A stretch of DNA of 64,000 bases from Thermocrinis minervae. Its GTDB lineage: Bacteria > Aquificota > Aquificia > Aquificales > Aquificaceae. The notes beneath the pieces are model-generated. The model did no database searches, was not told the DNA's origin, and saw only the letters and a list, made by a program, of their open reading frames with translations. Location: NCBI RefSeq assembly GCF_900142435.1, contig NZ_LT670846.1:1206750-1270749 (forward strand), in the 5' to 3' direction. Positions 8,414 to 16,259 of this stretch are shown here, one piece after another (the first letter of the stretch is position 1; every line of letters begins with the position of its first letter). Position numbers and translations under genes: made by a program.

Positions 8414-10521
8414 TAACAAGAAGAGGTTTTCTAAAGGCTGGCGTTTCGGGTCTGGGTCTATTCTTTACAGAAGGCGGCGTTAAAGTACTCAAAGCTTTTC
8501 AGAGTGATGTGCTAAAGCCCTTTGCATGGGCAAACATCACCCGCGACAACTACCTGGTAGTCGTCTCAAACAAGTCTGAGATGGGACAAGGAGTACACAC
8601 GGGATTATCCATGCTTGTGGCAGACGAGCTTAACTTCCCATGGGAGAGAGTAAGAGTACAGACGGCACCAGCTGGAGAGATTTACATAGACAGGAAGATG
8701 GGGTCTCAGTTGACGGGTGGTAGTACGAGCCTCAGAAACATGCACACCCACTACAGACTTCTTGGGGCTACCATTAGAGAAATGCTCCTTCTAGCTGCCT
8801 CATCCTCGTGGAAGGTTCCCAAGGAAAGCCTAAGAATAGACAAAGGTTATGTAACCGATGGCAAAAGGAAGGTAAGCTGCGGAGAGCTATGGGAGATAGC
8901 CATAAAACTACCAGTACCTCAAAACCCTAGGCTAAAGACACCAAAGGAGTTTATATACATAGGTAAGAATGTCCCAAGGATAGACGTCCCCGAGAAGGTA
9001 GAAGGAAAGGCCATCTTCGGCATAGACGTTAGACTTGATGGTATGGTCTACGCACTAGTAGAAAGGCCCCCGTCCTTTGGGTCAAAACTTCTCAGCTATG
9101 ATGTATCCAAAGCCAAAAAGGTAGATGGATTCATCTCAGCCTTTCCTATATCCACAGGGTTGGCCATATGTGCCAATAGCTTTGAAAGTGCTCTAAAGGC
9201 CAGACAAAACATAGAAGTCTCCTGGAGTAAGAGTCCGATACAAGATTTTGATGACGAGAAATTAAAGGATTTCTTCCTGAGCAAGCTGCAGACTAAGGGT
9301 CAAGTAGCTAGGAGGGAAGGAGATCCCGAAAGAGTTATACAGAACTCTGGAAAGAAGGTAGAGGCTGTATACCTACTCCCCTACCTTTACCATGCAACCC
9401 TTGAGCCTATGAATTGCGTAGCCTATGTAAAGGAGGATGAGTGTATAGTGTACGCCCCAATCCAAGGACAGACCTTTGCCTTGAACCTTGCAAGGAGCAT
9501 AACAGGACTACCCGAGGACAGGATAAAGATATACACCACTTATTTGGGTGGTGGTTTTGGTAGAAAGGCTCAAGCTCTCTTTGTGGGTGAAGCCATAGAG
9601 ATATCAAAGAAGTTGAGAAAGCCTGTAAAGCTTGTGTACACCAGGGAAGATGATGTAAAGTCTGGGTACTACAGACCTATGAACGCTACCCTGCTTAGGG
9701 GAGCTGTAGATGATAAAGGAAAAGTCTCATCCCTCTACTTTAAGATAGCAGTCCAGTCGGTGTTTGAATGGGCTGGACGGCCTTCGCCTATAGACAGGGC
9801 GGCCGTTGAAGGCTTGGAAAACATACCCTACCAGATACCCAACCTACATGTTGAGTACGTCAAGGTTGATCTCCCCGTAAGCGTGTGGTTTTGGAGGTCT
9901 GTAGGAAGTACCCATAACGCTTTCACCCTTGAAACCTTTATAGACAGGCTAGCAAAGGTTGCAGGAAGGGACCCAGTGGACCTAAGGCTTGAGCTCTTAA
10001 AAGATCCAAGAGCCAAAAAGGTGGTGGAAGTTGCCGCTGAGAAGGGTGGATGGGGTAAAAAATCAAACCTTGGTCTTGCATACCACTACTCCTTTGGATC
10101 GCACGTGGCACAGGTAGCAGAAGTTTCCTTTGATGAAAAGAATAGTGAGCTAAAGGTACATAAGGTAGTTTGTGCCATAGATCTTGGTCCCTTTGTTATA
10201 CACCCAGGCCTTGTTATCTCACAGGTAGAAGGAGCCATTATGATGGGGCTTAGCGCGGCCCTAAAGGAAGGAGTGAAATTTTCCAACGGTGGTCCTTCAA
10301 ACCTAAACTTTGATACGTACCCCTTGCTCACCATGGACGAAGCTCCAGAGGTAGAAGTTTACATAGTGAAGGGTGACGGTCCTATGGGTGGTGTAGGTGA
10401 ACCTGGTCTTCCACCTGTAGCTCCAGCCGTGGCAAACGCTCTACTCTGGGGGTACGGAATAGAAGTCAACCAGCTACCCATGACTCCAGATGTGCTAAAA
10501 TCAGCAATCTCAAGGAGGTAG
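8410..10521 (+). CDS. molybdopterin-binding large subunit, isoquinoline 1-oxidoreductase (IorB)-like, Tat-exported
   Basis: 703-aa catalytic subunit of the xanthine dehydrogenase superfamily, closest in layout to the IorB/membrane aldehyde dehydrogenase branch: two-subunit enzyme with no FAD subunit nearby. Residues 3-9 (TRRGFLK) followed by a hydrophobic stretch form a twin-arginine signal, pointing to the periplasm. MQGV-type EMGQGVHTGLSMLVADEL lies near 57, YLGGGFGRKAQ near 378, a CAIDLGPFVIHPG segment near 590, and the invariant active-site Glu is in GGVGEPGLPP at about residue 664. The enzyme should hydroxylate an aldehyde or N-heterocycle and pass electrons to a c-type cytochrome; substrate cannot be inferred. 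Followed by a DsbC-like gene 6 bp on. Confidence 0.9.
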   Translation: MITRRGFLKAGVSGLGLFFTEGGVKVLKAFQSDVLKPFAWANITRDNYLVVVSNKSEMGQGVHTGLSMLVADELNFPWERVRVQTAPAGEIYIDRKMGSQLTGGSTSLRNMHTHYRLLGATIREMLLLAASSSWKVPKESLRIDKGYVTDGKRKVSCGELWEIAIKLPVPQNPRLKTPKEFIYIGKNVPRIDVPEKVEGKAIFGIDVRLDGMVYALVERPPSFGSKLLSYDVSKAKKVDGFISAFPISTGLAICANSFESALKARQNIEVSWSKSPIQDFDDEKLKDFFLSKLQTKGQVARREGDPERVIQNSGKKVEAVYLLPYLYHATLEPMNCVAYVKEDECIVYAPIQGQTFALNLARSITGLPEDRIKIYTTYLGGGFGRKAQALFVGEAIEISKKLRKPVKLVYTREDDVKSGYYRPMNATLLRGAVDDKGKVSSLYFKIAVQSVFEWAGRPSPIDRAAVEGLENIPYQIPNLHVEYVKVDLPVSVWFWRSVGSTHNAFTLETFIDRLAKVAGRDPVDLRLELLKDPRAKKVVEVAAEKGGWGKKSNLGLAYHYSFGSHVAQVAEVSFDEKNSELKVHKVVCAIDLGPFVIHPGLVISQVEGAIMMGLSAALKEGVKFSNGGPSNLNFDTYPLLTMDEAPEVEVYIVKGDGPMGGVGEPGLPPVAPAVANALLWGYGIEVNQLPMTPDVLKSAISRR

Positions 10522-10527
10522 AAAGCT

Positions 10528-11256
10528 ATGCTTAGAAAGTTCATTTGGATAGGTCTTTTTGCTTTGGCCAGCTGTCAGAGTGTGGCTGGCACATGCCCAG
10601 ACAAATCAAAAATAGAGAGCGTGGTAAAGGAGTTTACAAACAGCCCTGTAGAGGTTTCCGCCGTGAGGCCGGCTAAGGTAAAAGGTCTCTGTGAAGTGGT
10701 CATAAAGATGGGTGCCCAGCCGGTAGTCTTCTACACAGACAGCAAGATGGAATACCTCATCCTAGGCAATCTTGTAAGTGTAAAGGAGAAAAAGAGCATA
10801 ACAGAGGAAACCAAGAAGGAGTTTTCGAAGGTATCCCAGAACGTTCTCGACGAGCTTTCAAAGCATACTGACATAACCTACGGCAAGGGTGATAAGTACA
10901 TCTACTTTATTACAGATCCAGACTGTCCCTTCTGTAAGAGGTCAGAGTCCATAGTGAAAGAGTGGGCCGACAAAAACGGCGTACAGATAAGAGTGATCCT
11001 CTTCCCACTTCCCATACATCCCGACGCCTTCAACAAGTCTGTGGCTTTGGTATGCGAGAAAAGATCTTTTGAGGATTACATAAACAGAAACTTTGGTAAC
11101 ACCCAGTGTGAGGATGGTAAAAAGAAAATCCAAGAAAACTTAGACTTCTTGGCCAACAAGCTTGGCGTCAGGGGAACACCTACCTTTATAGGCATGAACG
11201 GCAAGATACACTCGGGAGTACCCGCACAGGAAGATTTAAACAGCCTCATAAGATGA
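10528..11256 (+). CDS. DsbC/DsbG-like thiol:disulfide isomerase, probable lipoprotein
   Basis: 242-aa envelope thioredoxin-fold protein. The N-terminal hydrophobic stretch ends in a lipobox LASC (residues 13-16). An N-terminal dimerisation-like domain (about 20-85) is followed by the thioredoxin fold with C133-P-F-C136 and cis-Pro TPTF at 217-220, as in DsbC. Extra cysteines at 23, 55, 176 and 194 could form structural pairs. It isomerises or reduces periplasmic disulfides. Placement between the Tat-exported Mo-hydroxylase and bioF (4-bp overlap with bioF) may reflect maturation of exported proteins, but this is inference. Confidence 0.85.
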   Translation: MLRKFIWIGLFALASCQSVAGTCPDKSKIESVVKEFTNSPVEVSAVRPAKVKGLCEVVIKMGAQPVVFYTDSKMEYLILGNLVSVKEKKSITEETKKEFSKVSQNVLDELSKHTDITYGKGDKYIYFITDPDCPFCKRSESIVKEWADKNGVQIRVILFPLPIHPDAFNKSVALVCEKRSFEDYINRNFGNTQCEDGKKKIQENLDFLANKLGVRGTPTFIGMNGKIHSGVPAQEDLNSLIR

Positions 11257-12374
11257 AAGACCTCTGGAAAGAGTTAAGGGGTCTAAAGGAGCTAAACCTC
11301 TACAGGCAGAGAAGGCTGAGAGAGGGAGTAAAGGACTTTTGTTCTAACGACTACCTTGCCCTCAGAAACCACCCAGAAGTAGTGGAAGAGGCAATAAGAG
11401 TACTGAGGGAGGAGGGTCTTGGGTCTGGGGCAAGCCAGCTAGTGTCTGGTTACAGTAGGTACCATATGGCTTTAGAGGAAGACTTAGCAGGATTTAAAGG
11501 TACCGAATGCTGCGTGCTCTTTGGTTCTGGTTACCTTGCCAACCTAGGAGCTATAGGAGCTCTAGTAGGAGAGAAGGATGTTATCTTCAGCGATGAATTA
11601 AACCATGCGAGTATAATAGATGGCTGTAGGCTTTCCAAAGCCAAAGTCATAGTCTTTAAGCATAGGGACTACAAACACCTAGAGGAGCTCCTCAAAGAAC
11701 ACAGAAAAAACTACAGGCGAGCACTCATAATCTCAGATAGTGTTTTCAGTATGGACGGAGACATAGCAGATCTAAGGGAACTGAACAGGCTAGCAAAAGA
11801 GTATGACGCTATACTTTATCTGGATGAGGCTCATGCCACAGGAGTTTTGGGTACCACCGGGAAGGGCATACTGGAGGAGTTTTCCCAGGGATGGGAAGGG
11901 CATATGATAATCATGGGGACCCTTTCAAAGGCCTTAGGGTCGTATGGTGCCTTCGTTTGCGGCAGCAAGATCTTATGCGAATACCTGGTAAACAAAGCCA
12001 GGAGTCTTATCTTTTCCACATCTTTACCGCCGAGTGTGTGTGCAGGAGCAAGAAAGGCATTGGAGATAATAAGAAGAGAGCCACAGAGGATAAAAAGGCT
12101 AAAGGAGTTAACCCTCTATGTGTATAACAGACTAAAGGAGCTACATTTGGACGTGCTCTTTTATGGCACACCCATAATACCCATCATGCTTTATGAAGAA
12201 AAGAAGGCCCTGGAGGTATCCAGAGCCCTGCTTGAGGATGGCCTGTTCATACAGGCCATAAGGTACCCTACTGTTCCTCTAAAGAAGGCAAGGCTAAGGC
12301 TTACAGTCAGCCTTAACTACACACAGGAAGATGTGGAGATTCTGCTCAGCTCCCTAAGTAAGCACCTATCTTAA
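11253..12374 (+). CDS. bioF: 8-amino-7-oxononanoate synthase
   Basis: PLP enzyme condensing pimeloyl thioester with alanine in biotin synthesis. 373 aa, normal. Seen: FCSNDYLALRNHPEV near 29-43, LGSGASQLVSGY near 56-67, DEAH at 191-194, and the PLP lysine K226 in GTLSKALGSYGAF. Related 2-amino-3-ketobutyrate ligase or ALA synthase are less likely given bioD in the same window. The stop codon overlaps that of the convergent glycine-zipper gene (shared TTAA, 12371-12374). Confidence 0.93.
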   Translation: MKDLWKELRGLKELNLYRQRRLREGVKDFCSNDYLALRNHPEVVEEAIRVLREEGLGSGASQLVSGYSRYHMALEEDLAGFKGTECCVLFGSGYLANLGAIGALVGEKDVIFSDELNHASIIDGCRLSKAKVIVFKHRDYKHLEELLKEHRKNYRRALIISDSVFSMDGDIADLRELNRLAKEYDAILYLDEAHATGVLGTTGKGILEEFSQGWEGHMIIMGTLSKALGSYGAFVCGSKILCEYLVNKARSLIFSTSLPPSVCAGARKALEIIRREPQRIKRLKELTLYVYNRLKELHLDVLFYGTPIIPIMLYEEKKALEVSRALLEDGLFIQAIRYPTVPLKKARLRLTVSLNYTQEDVEILLSSLSKHLS

Positions 12375-12772
12375 GGGCAGACTGGCTTCTCTTCTGTCTT
12401 TACAGGTTTTCCGTCTTGGTAGTAAGTGGTCCTGACTATCTTACAGTTCCCACTGCTTGCTACAGGCTCAGCGTATACCTTCTGTCTGCCATCTTCAGAA
12501 ACGTAGCTAACAGGTCTGTTTTGCATTGCAGCCTCTTTGCTTGCCCTCTGAGCTATCTCCGTTATGGTTCCACCAAGTATTGCACCTAGGGCTGCACCTA
12601 TAGCACCACCACGCCACCTGTTGTTCTTATCTATAAGCGCGCCTGCAGCAGCACCAACAGCAGCACCAACAGCAGCACCCTGATAGGTTTGTTGAGAAGA
12701 TACCTCAACGCAAGAGTAAAGACCTGCCGAAAATACCACACCAGTCATAAACAAAGCTACTTTCTTAACCAT
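12371..12772 (-). CDS. glycine-zipper 2TM outer-membrane lipoprotein-like protein
   Basis: 133-aa protein with a signal peptide ending in a lipobox-like LYSC (about 18-21), then a Gly/Ala-rich segment with repeated GAAVGAAVGAAAGALID and RGGAIGAALGAILGG, the glycine-zipper arrangement of two membrane-inserting helices seen in SlyB/YmgG-type lipoproteins. The C-terminal half (SEDGRQKVYAEPV...CKIVRTTYYQDGKPV) is a small beta domain common in this family. The DNA of the zipper carries three tandem copies of an AGCAGCACCAAC-like unit. Probable envelope-integrity role; exact function unknown. Third gene after trpD-mqnA. Confidence 0.82.
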   Translation of the reverse strand: MVKKVALFMTGVVFSAGLYSCVEVSSQQTYQGAAVGAAVGAAAGALIDKNNRWRGGAIGAALGAILGGTITEIAQRASKEAAMQNRPVSYVSEDGRQKVYAEPVASSGNCKIVRTTYYQDGKPVKTEEKPVCP

Positions 12773-12786
12773 GTCTCTACACCTCC

Positions 12787-13521
12787 TTATGTCCTAATAT
12801 ACCCCCTTCTTTCTAAAATTTTCATGAAAAGCTCTAAGGATCTCTCCTCCGCAGGTCCAAGACCAAGATGCAAACAATCCAAAAAGTACTCGTTGACATC
12901 AACTAGCTGTGAGCTTATCTTCCCCTCTTTTAAGTCTCGGTAGAACACTTCCTTTGAAACAAGGCATAGCCTGTGAATAATCTCGGTAAGCTCCGGATGG
13001 TACTCTTTTCTGACCAAGAAGAGGGCAAAGACAAAGGGGAGGTTGTAGGCCTTCTTCCACTCGTGTCCAAGGTCATACACAAAAGGATACAAACCCAGAC
13101 GTTTCTGAGAAAGAGCTTCATCACCTATCAGAAGGATTGCATCAGCCTGGGACATGGATTCTGTATAATTAGGGCTTATACCGTAAACATCCTCTAGTAT
13201 ATGGATACAGAGAAGCCTAGAAGTCAGGGAGTTTGAAGTAAGGTACACAGTTTTTATGGAACTTATCTCTGTTTTTGAGAAGAGTAGCACAGAGCAAACT
13301 CTATCTCTGGAGGATATGGAAACATCAGGTACGTAGGTGTACAGGTGGCTGTTCATCAGATACTCAACTGAAGAAACTATGCCCGCGTGTATCTCCCCGT
13401 ACCTTAGCTTTCTTACTAGATCTGAGGGATGACCATCTACAAGCTCAACTTCTGGAGCGTCCCATCTGTAAAAAAGAGGGAGAGTGTTTAAATACGCTAC
13501 TTTTCCTACTCTATACTTCAC
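12787..13521 (-). CDS. mqnA: chorismate dehydratase MqnA (futalosine pathway)
   Basis: Converts chorismate to 3-[(1-carboxyvinyl)oxy]benzoate, the first step of the futalosine route to menaquinone. 244 aa, normal. Seen: KVAYLNTLPLFY near residues 7-18, a GEIHAGIVSSVEYL motif, ADAILLIGDEAL near 125 and YDLGHEWKKAYNLPFVFALF near 149-168, all diagnostic of the MqnA periplasmic-binding-like fold. MqnD is closely related but usually has different central motifs. Overlaps trpD by 4 bp, so two chorismate-derived pathways share an operon. UbiX (57144) and the prenyl synthase (49898) could serve later quinone steps. Confidence 0.92.
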   Translation of the reverse strand: MKYRVGKVAYLNTLPLFYRWDAPEVELVDGHPSDLVRKLRYGEIHAGIVSSVEYLMNSHLYTYVPDVSISSRDRVCSVLLFSKTEISSIKTVYLTSNSLTSRLLCIHILEDVYGISPNYTESMSQADAILLIGDEALSQKRLGLYPFVYDLGHEWKKAYNLPFVFALFLVRKEYHPELTEIIHRLCLVSKEVFYRDLKEGKISSQLVDVNEYFLDCLHLGLGPAEERSLELFMKILERRGYIRT

Positions 13522-14534
13522 AGTTTTTGAGATATGTCTACAAACTGCATGAGCTTCTGGTATGCTCTTCCAGACTGTATGGACTCTTTTGCTATCTCTA
13601 TAGCATCTTTGAGGTCATCGACAAGGCCTGAGGCTAGCACTCCAAAGGCAGCGTTTAGAAGCACCATGTAGTAAGGAGCTCCCAACTCTTCTCCTTTTAG
13701 AACAGAGAGTCCCATCTTCACACTCTCCTCTACGCTGCTAACAGTTACATACTCCAAAGGGAATCTTCTTATACCCACATCCTCAGGAGAGAACTCGTAA
13801 AGACTTACCTCATCACCTTTGACTTCCGCTACCAAGGTGGGGGCGCTTATAGAAATCTCGTCTATACCATCCTTTCCATGGACTACGAATGCTCTTATAA
13901 CTCCCAAAGACTTTAAGGTAAGGGCTACCTTCTCCACAAAGACGTCAGAAAAAACACCGAGGAGATGCCTTCTTGCACCTGCTGGATTGGAAAGAGGGCC
14001 CACCAGGTTGAATATGGACTTTATGCCCACCTCTTTCCTGGGTCCTATCACCCTCTTCATGGCTGGGTGGAACATAGGGGCGAACATAAAGCCTATGCCT
14101 ATCTCTTCTATCATGGTGGAAACTTTCTCAGGTGGTAAATCTATCTTGGCTCCAAGGGCTTCCAAAAAGTCGGCGCTTCCAGTCTTAGAAGAGACAGATC
14201 TGTTACCATGCTTTGCCACCTTTATGCCAGCACCTGCTAGGACAAAGGCTGTTACGGTTGACACGTTAAAGGTACCAGACCTATCACCACCAGTCCCACA
14301 CGTATCCAAAAGTTCCTCCGGGTTTTTTACAAAGACCTTTTGAGCCCTTTCTCTGAAAAACTCAGCACATGCACTCAACTCTTCTACAGTCTCTCCCTTC
14401 ATCCTAGATCCCATTATGAAAGCACCTATCTGCGCGTCTGTAGCTCTGCCTTCCACTATGTCCTCAAGGGCCCTTCTGACCTCCTCTTTGGTTAAGTTTT
14501 GACTCTCAGAGAGCTTAAGCAGGATGTCTTTCAT
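13518..14534 (-). CDS. trpD: anthranilate phosphoribosyltransferase
   Basis: Second enzyme of tryptophan synthesis, joining anthranilate to PRPP. 338 aa, normal. Seen: the PRPP-binding DTCGTGGDRSGTFNVST near residues 77-93, KHGNRSVSSKTGSADFLEALG near 105-125 and GPRKEVGIKSIFNLVGPLSNP near 165-185. No other trp genes are adjacent. Start ATG follows a TATAAT (14543-14548) by 8 nt with no SD, so a leaderless message is likely. Heads the trpD-mqnA-lipoprotein operon. Confidence 0.97.
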   Translation of the reverse strand: MKDILLKLSESQNLTKEEVRRALEDIVEGRATDAQIGAFIMGSRMKGETVEELSACAEFFRERAQKVFVKNPEELLDTCGTGGDRSGTFNVSTVTAFVLAGAGIKVAKHGNRSVSSKTGSADFLEALGAKIDLPPEKVSTMIEEIGIGFMFAPMFHPAMKRVIGPRKEVGIKSIFNLVGPLSNPAGARRHLLGVFSDVFVEKVALTLKSLGVIRAFVVHGKDGIDEISISAPTLVAEVKGDEVSLYEFSPEDVGIRRFPLEYVTVSSVEESVKMGLSVLKGEELGAPYYMVLLNAAFGVLASGLVDDLKDAIEIAKESIQSGRAYQKLMQFVDISQKL

Positions 14535-14585
14535 CGGGATTAATTATATTTACTGACTGGGTCGTATGCATAGATTTTATTAGTG

Positions 14586-15089
14586 ATGATCCTAGCGCTC
14601 ATGATGTGGGGGACCGAAAGGGGTGAGGAATTCTATCCTACAAAGATGCTCTGGCTTTTGGAAAGGCCTCATCCCCATTGGGTAGAAACAAACAAGGACA
14701 ACTTTAAACTGGACTTTAAGGAAAGCGGCTTTAGACAGTTTGTAAACCTAAGCTCTAAAAACCTTATAACGGACGCCATACTTATGTTTGGCCTTGAGTT
14801 TACAAGAAACAGAGAAGAACTCATTGAAACTCTCAACCCTGTAAGGCTTACCGTGAAAGTAAAACCTGGCAGTTTTTTAGGTATGAGCCATCATTTCATG
14901 GGTGCTCCCTTTGAAGTGGAACAGGATGAAATCCTCAGAGAGTTTCTGGGCTCTGCTAGGAGAAAGCTTGAGGAAACGGGTTTTCTATTGCATATAGTTG
15001 TGGTAAGCTTTAATCCATACATAGAAGATGTTATGCTTGAAAACCTTAATAGATTGCAGAACACAAGCTACAAATTCTACGGGAGTTGA
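14586..15089 (+). CDS. uncharacterised protein, no family recognised
   Basis: 167-aa protein that I cannot assign. The first residues MILALMMWGTERGEEF are mildly hydrophobic but not a convincing signal peptide. The body is mixed alpha/beta: LNPVRLTVKVKPGSFLGMSHHFMGAPF and a strand-rich LLHIVVVSFNPYIEDV near the end. The pair of His in GMSHHFMG is notable but unassigned. ATG 14586 is preferred to the GTG one codon earlier because TAGATT (14571-14576) lies 9 nt upstream. Only 3 bp separate it from the TPR gene, so they are probably coexpressed. Divergent from trpD. Confidence 0.7.
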   Translation: MILALMMWGTERGEEFYPTKMLWLLERPHPHWVETNKDNFKLDFKESGFRQFVNLSSKNLITDAILMFGLEFTRNREELIETLNPVRLTVKVKPGSFLGMSHHFMGAPFEVEQDEILREFLGSARRKLEETGFLLHIVVVSFNPYIEDVMLENLNRLQNTSYKFYGS

Positions 15090-15092
15090 AAC

Positions 15093-15332
15093 ATGGACAG
15101 AGACTACAAAGGTATGTTTAGCAAGATGGGAGAAGGGCTTTTGGAAAAGTACATCCAGGACATTATGAAGGAATTAGAAGCCAACCCCAAAGATCCTAAT
15201 CTACTCTACAAGCTAGGCGTGGCTTACGCACGCCTAGGAAAGACAAGCCAAGCTAGAGAAGTCTACAAACAACTTAAGGATATAGATCCGAACTTAGCGA
15301 AGGATCTCTTGGACCTTATCTATGAGGTCTGA
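15093..15332 (+). CDS. small TPR-repeat protein
   Basis: 79-aa protein with about one and a half TPR units: [24 protein letters not shown], then [25 protein letters not shown], with the canonical W/L-G-Y-A-P spacing ([14 protein letters not shown]). No export signal. TPR proteins bind partner peptides or proteins; the partner here may be the upstream unknown protein, 3 bp away. Its 3' end overlaps the convergent rpmA by 13 bp. Confidence 0.82.
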   Translation: MDRDYKGMFSKMGEGLLEKYIQDIMKELEANPKDPNLLYKLGVAYARLGKTSQAREVYKQLKDIDPNLAKDLLDLIYEV

Positions 15333-15580
15333 ACAGGCTCTACGCTTACGTACTTTCTGTTCTTCCTCGTTTCAAAAACCACTATACCGTCCACCAGGGC
15401 GTACAGGGTAAAGTCTGAACCCATACCCACATTTTTTCCAGGGTATATCTTGGTGCCCCTCTGCCTTACGAGGATATTTCCTGCCCTCACAAACTGACCA
15501 CCATACCTTTTGACGCCTAACCTTTTAGAATGACTATCTCTTCCGTTCCTCGTTGAGCCACCGCTTGCCTTTGATGCCAT
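15320..15580 (-). CDS. rpmA: 50S ribosomal protein L27
   Basis: 86-aa L27, near the peptidyl-transferase centre. [22 protein letters not shown] at the start and the [22 protein letters not shown] core are typical. The short N-terminus begins directly with the mature-type sequence, without the cleaved N-terminal extension found in Firmicutes. It follows rplU by 2 bp, the usual bacterial pair. Confidence 0.98.
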   Translation of the reverse strand: MASKASGGSTRNGRDSHSKRLGVKRYGGQFVRAGNILVRQRGTKIYPGKNVGMGSDFTLYALVDGIVVFETRKNRKYVSVEPVQTS

Positions 15581-15582
15581 GA

Positions 15583-15882
15583 TTAGACCTCCTTAATCTC
15601 CTTTATTAAAAGTTCAGTATACCACTGTCTGTGTCCACGCCACCTTTTGTAGTTTTTCTTAGCCCTAAACTTGAATACTATGAGCTTCTTACCCTTGGCA
15701 TGTTTTACAACCTCGGCAACAACTTTGCCTGTGAAGAACTTCACCTTACCATCCGAAGCTTTTATAGCTATAGGCTCAAACTCTATAGTGCTGCCTGGCT
15801 CGACCTCTAACTTTTCAACCCTTATCTTAATACCTGGACTAACCTGATACTGCTTTCCTCCTGTTTCTATTACCGCGTACAT
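15583..15882 (-). CDS. rplU: 50S ribosomal protein L21
   Basis: 99-aa L21. [17 protein letters not shown] at the N-terminus and the basic [23 protein letters not shown] segment near the C-terminus are diagnostic. A GGAGG site lies 7 nt before the ATG. A strong hairpin (15915-15932) lies just upstream of its leader, so transcription either starts within about 30 bp of the gene or reads through from the glutamine-rich lipoprotein gene. Confidence 0.98.
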   Translation of the reverse strand: MYAVIETGGKQYQVSPGIKIRVEKLEVEPGSTIEFEPIAIKASDGKVKFFTGKVVAEVVKHAKGKKLIVFKFRAKKNYKRWRGHRQWYTELLIKEIKEV

Positions 15883-15900
15883 ACCAAGCCTCCACTTTGA

Positions 15901-15932
15901 TTAGGAATAAAGCTGGAGGGGATTTCCCCTCC
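15901..15932 (-). terminator. hairpin between Q-rich lipoprotein gene and rplU, probable intrinsic terminator
   Basis: On the minus strand a 7-bp GC-rich stem, GGAGGGG...CCCCTCC with a 4-nt AAAT loop (arms 15926-15932 and 15915-15921), is followed by AGCTTTATTCC. The T tract is short. It lies 9 bp after the stop of the lipoprotein gene, so termination of that abundant-type transcript is the simplest reading. Because it is also only 33 bp before rplU, it could instead act in an L21 leader. Confidence 0.6.
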
Positions 15933-15940
15933 TACAAGCC

Positions 15941-16180
15941 TTACTTCTTCTGCTCGCCAGCCGGTTGCTGTTGTTGCTGTTGTTGCCCTTGAGCTGGCTG
16001 TTGCTGTTGTTGCTGTTGCTGCTGTTGATCCTGCTGAGCTGGTTGTTGTTGTTGTTGTTGTTGTTGAGCTGGTTGTTGCTGCTGTTGCTCTTGTGCAGGC
16101 TGCTGCTGTTCGGCAGGCTTCTGTTGGCATCCCGCAAGCAGGGCAAGTCCAACGACTCCGAGTGCTATGAACTTCCTCAT
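15941..16180 (-). CDS. glutamine/proline-rich low-complexity lipoprotein
   Basis: 79-aa predicted lipoprotein. Signal peptide with lipobox LAGC (15-18), after which almost the entire mature chain is runs of 4-10 Gln separated by PAQ, PAE or PAG units. No globular domain. Expression signals are strong: a TATAAT (16211-16216), an AAGGAGGT ribosome site and a hairpin terminator make it a monocistronic gene. The rplU promoter region follows. Function unknown; by analogy to abundant small lipoproteins it may be an envelope spacer. The three minus-strand frames are all open here because of the CAG/CAA repeats, but only this one has a signal peptide and ribosome site. Confidence 0.75.
   Translation of the reverse strand: MRKFIALGVVGLALLAGCQQKPAEQQQPAQEQQQQQPAQQQQQQQQPAQQDQQQQQQQQQQPAQGQQQQQQQPAGEQKK
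15958..16128. repeat. CAA/CAG codon repeat tract
   Basis: Imperfect trinucleotide repeat (TTG/CTG on the plus strand) encoding the Gln runs of the lipoprotein, interrupted about every 8-12 codons by a Pro-Ala pair. Such tracts change length by slippage, so the number of Gln residues may vary between strains. The plus strand reads as a poly-Leu frame, which is a by-product. Confidence 0.8.
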
Positions 16181-16259
16181 TTTACCTACCTCCTTAAGAT
16201 TTTGTCAAAAATTATACCATAGACAACTTTACGTGGGAGGTATGCTGTAAACTATTCTC
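16181..16259. promoter_or_regulatory. divergent promoter region, lipoprotein gene and proS
   Basis: The minus strand has TATAAT (16211-16216) with a 30-nt leader carrying AAGGAGGT before the lipoprotein ATG. The same AT core read on the plus strand gives TATACC for proS, with a leader of about 40 nt. In that leader GGGAGG is followed by ATG CTG TAA, a two-codon frame in phase with proS, before the proS ATG. Unlike most operon heads here, both genes have true leaders. Confidence 0.5.

Noticed and set aside
12640-12700. Short tandem AGCAGCACCAAC-like units, possible CRISPR or regulatory repeat
   Set aside because: They code for the Gly/Ala zipper repeats of the lipoprotein and have no spacers.
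15870-16152. Thr/Ala-rich and Asn/Ser-rich minus-strand frames in the Gln tract
   Set aside because: All three frames stay open in a trinucleotide repeat; only the Gln frame has a signal peptide and Shine-Dalgarno site.
15965-16222. 85-aa plus-strand poly-Leu frame
   Set aside because: It is the complement of the CAG/CAA repeat of the lipoprotein gene; no ribosome site and pure low complexity.
16241-16249. Two-codon frame ATG CTG TAA after GGGAGG before proS
   Set aside because: Curious minimal upstream ORF, but the spacing from GGGAGG to its ATG is only 1 nt and chance occurrence is likely.
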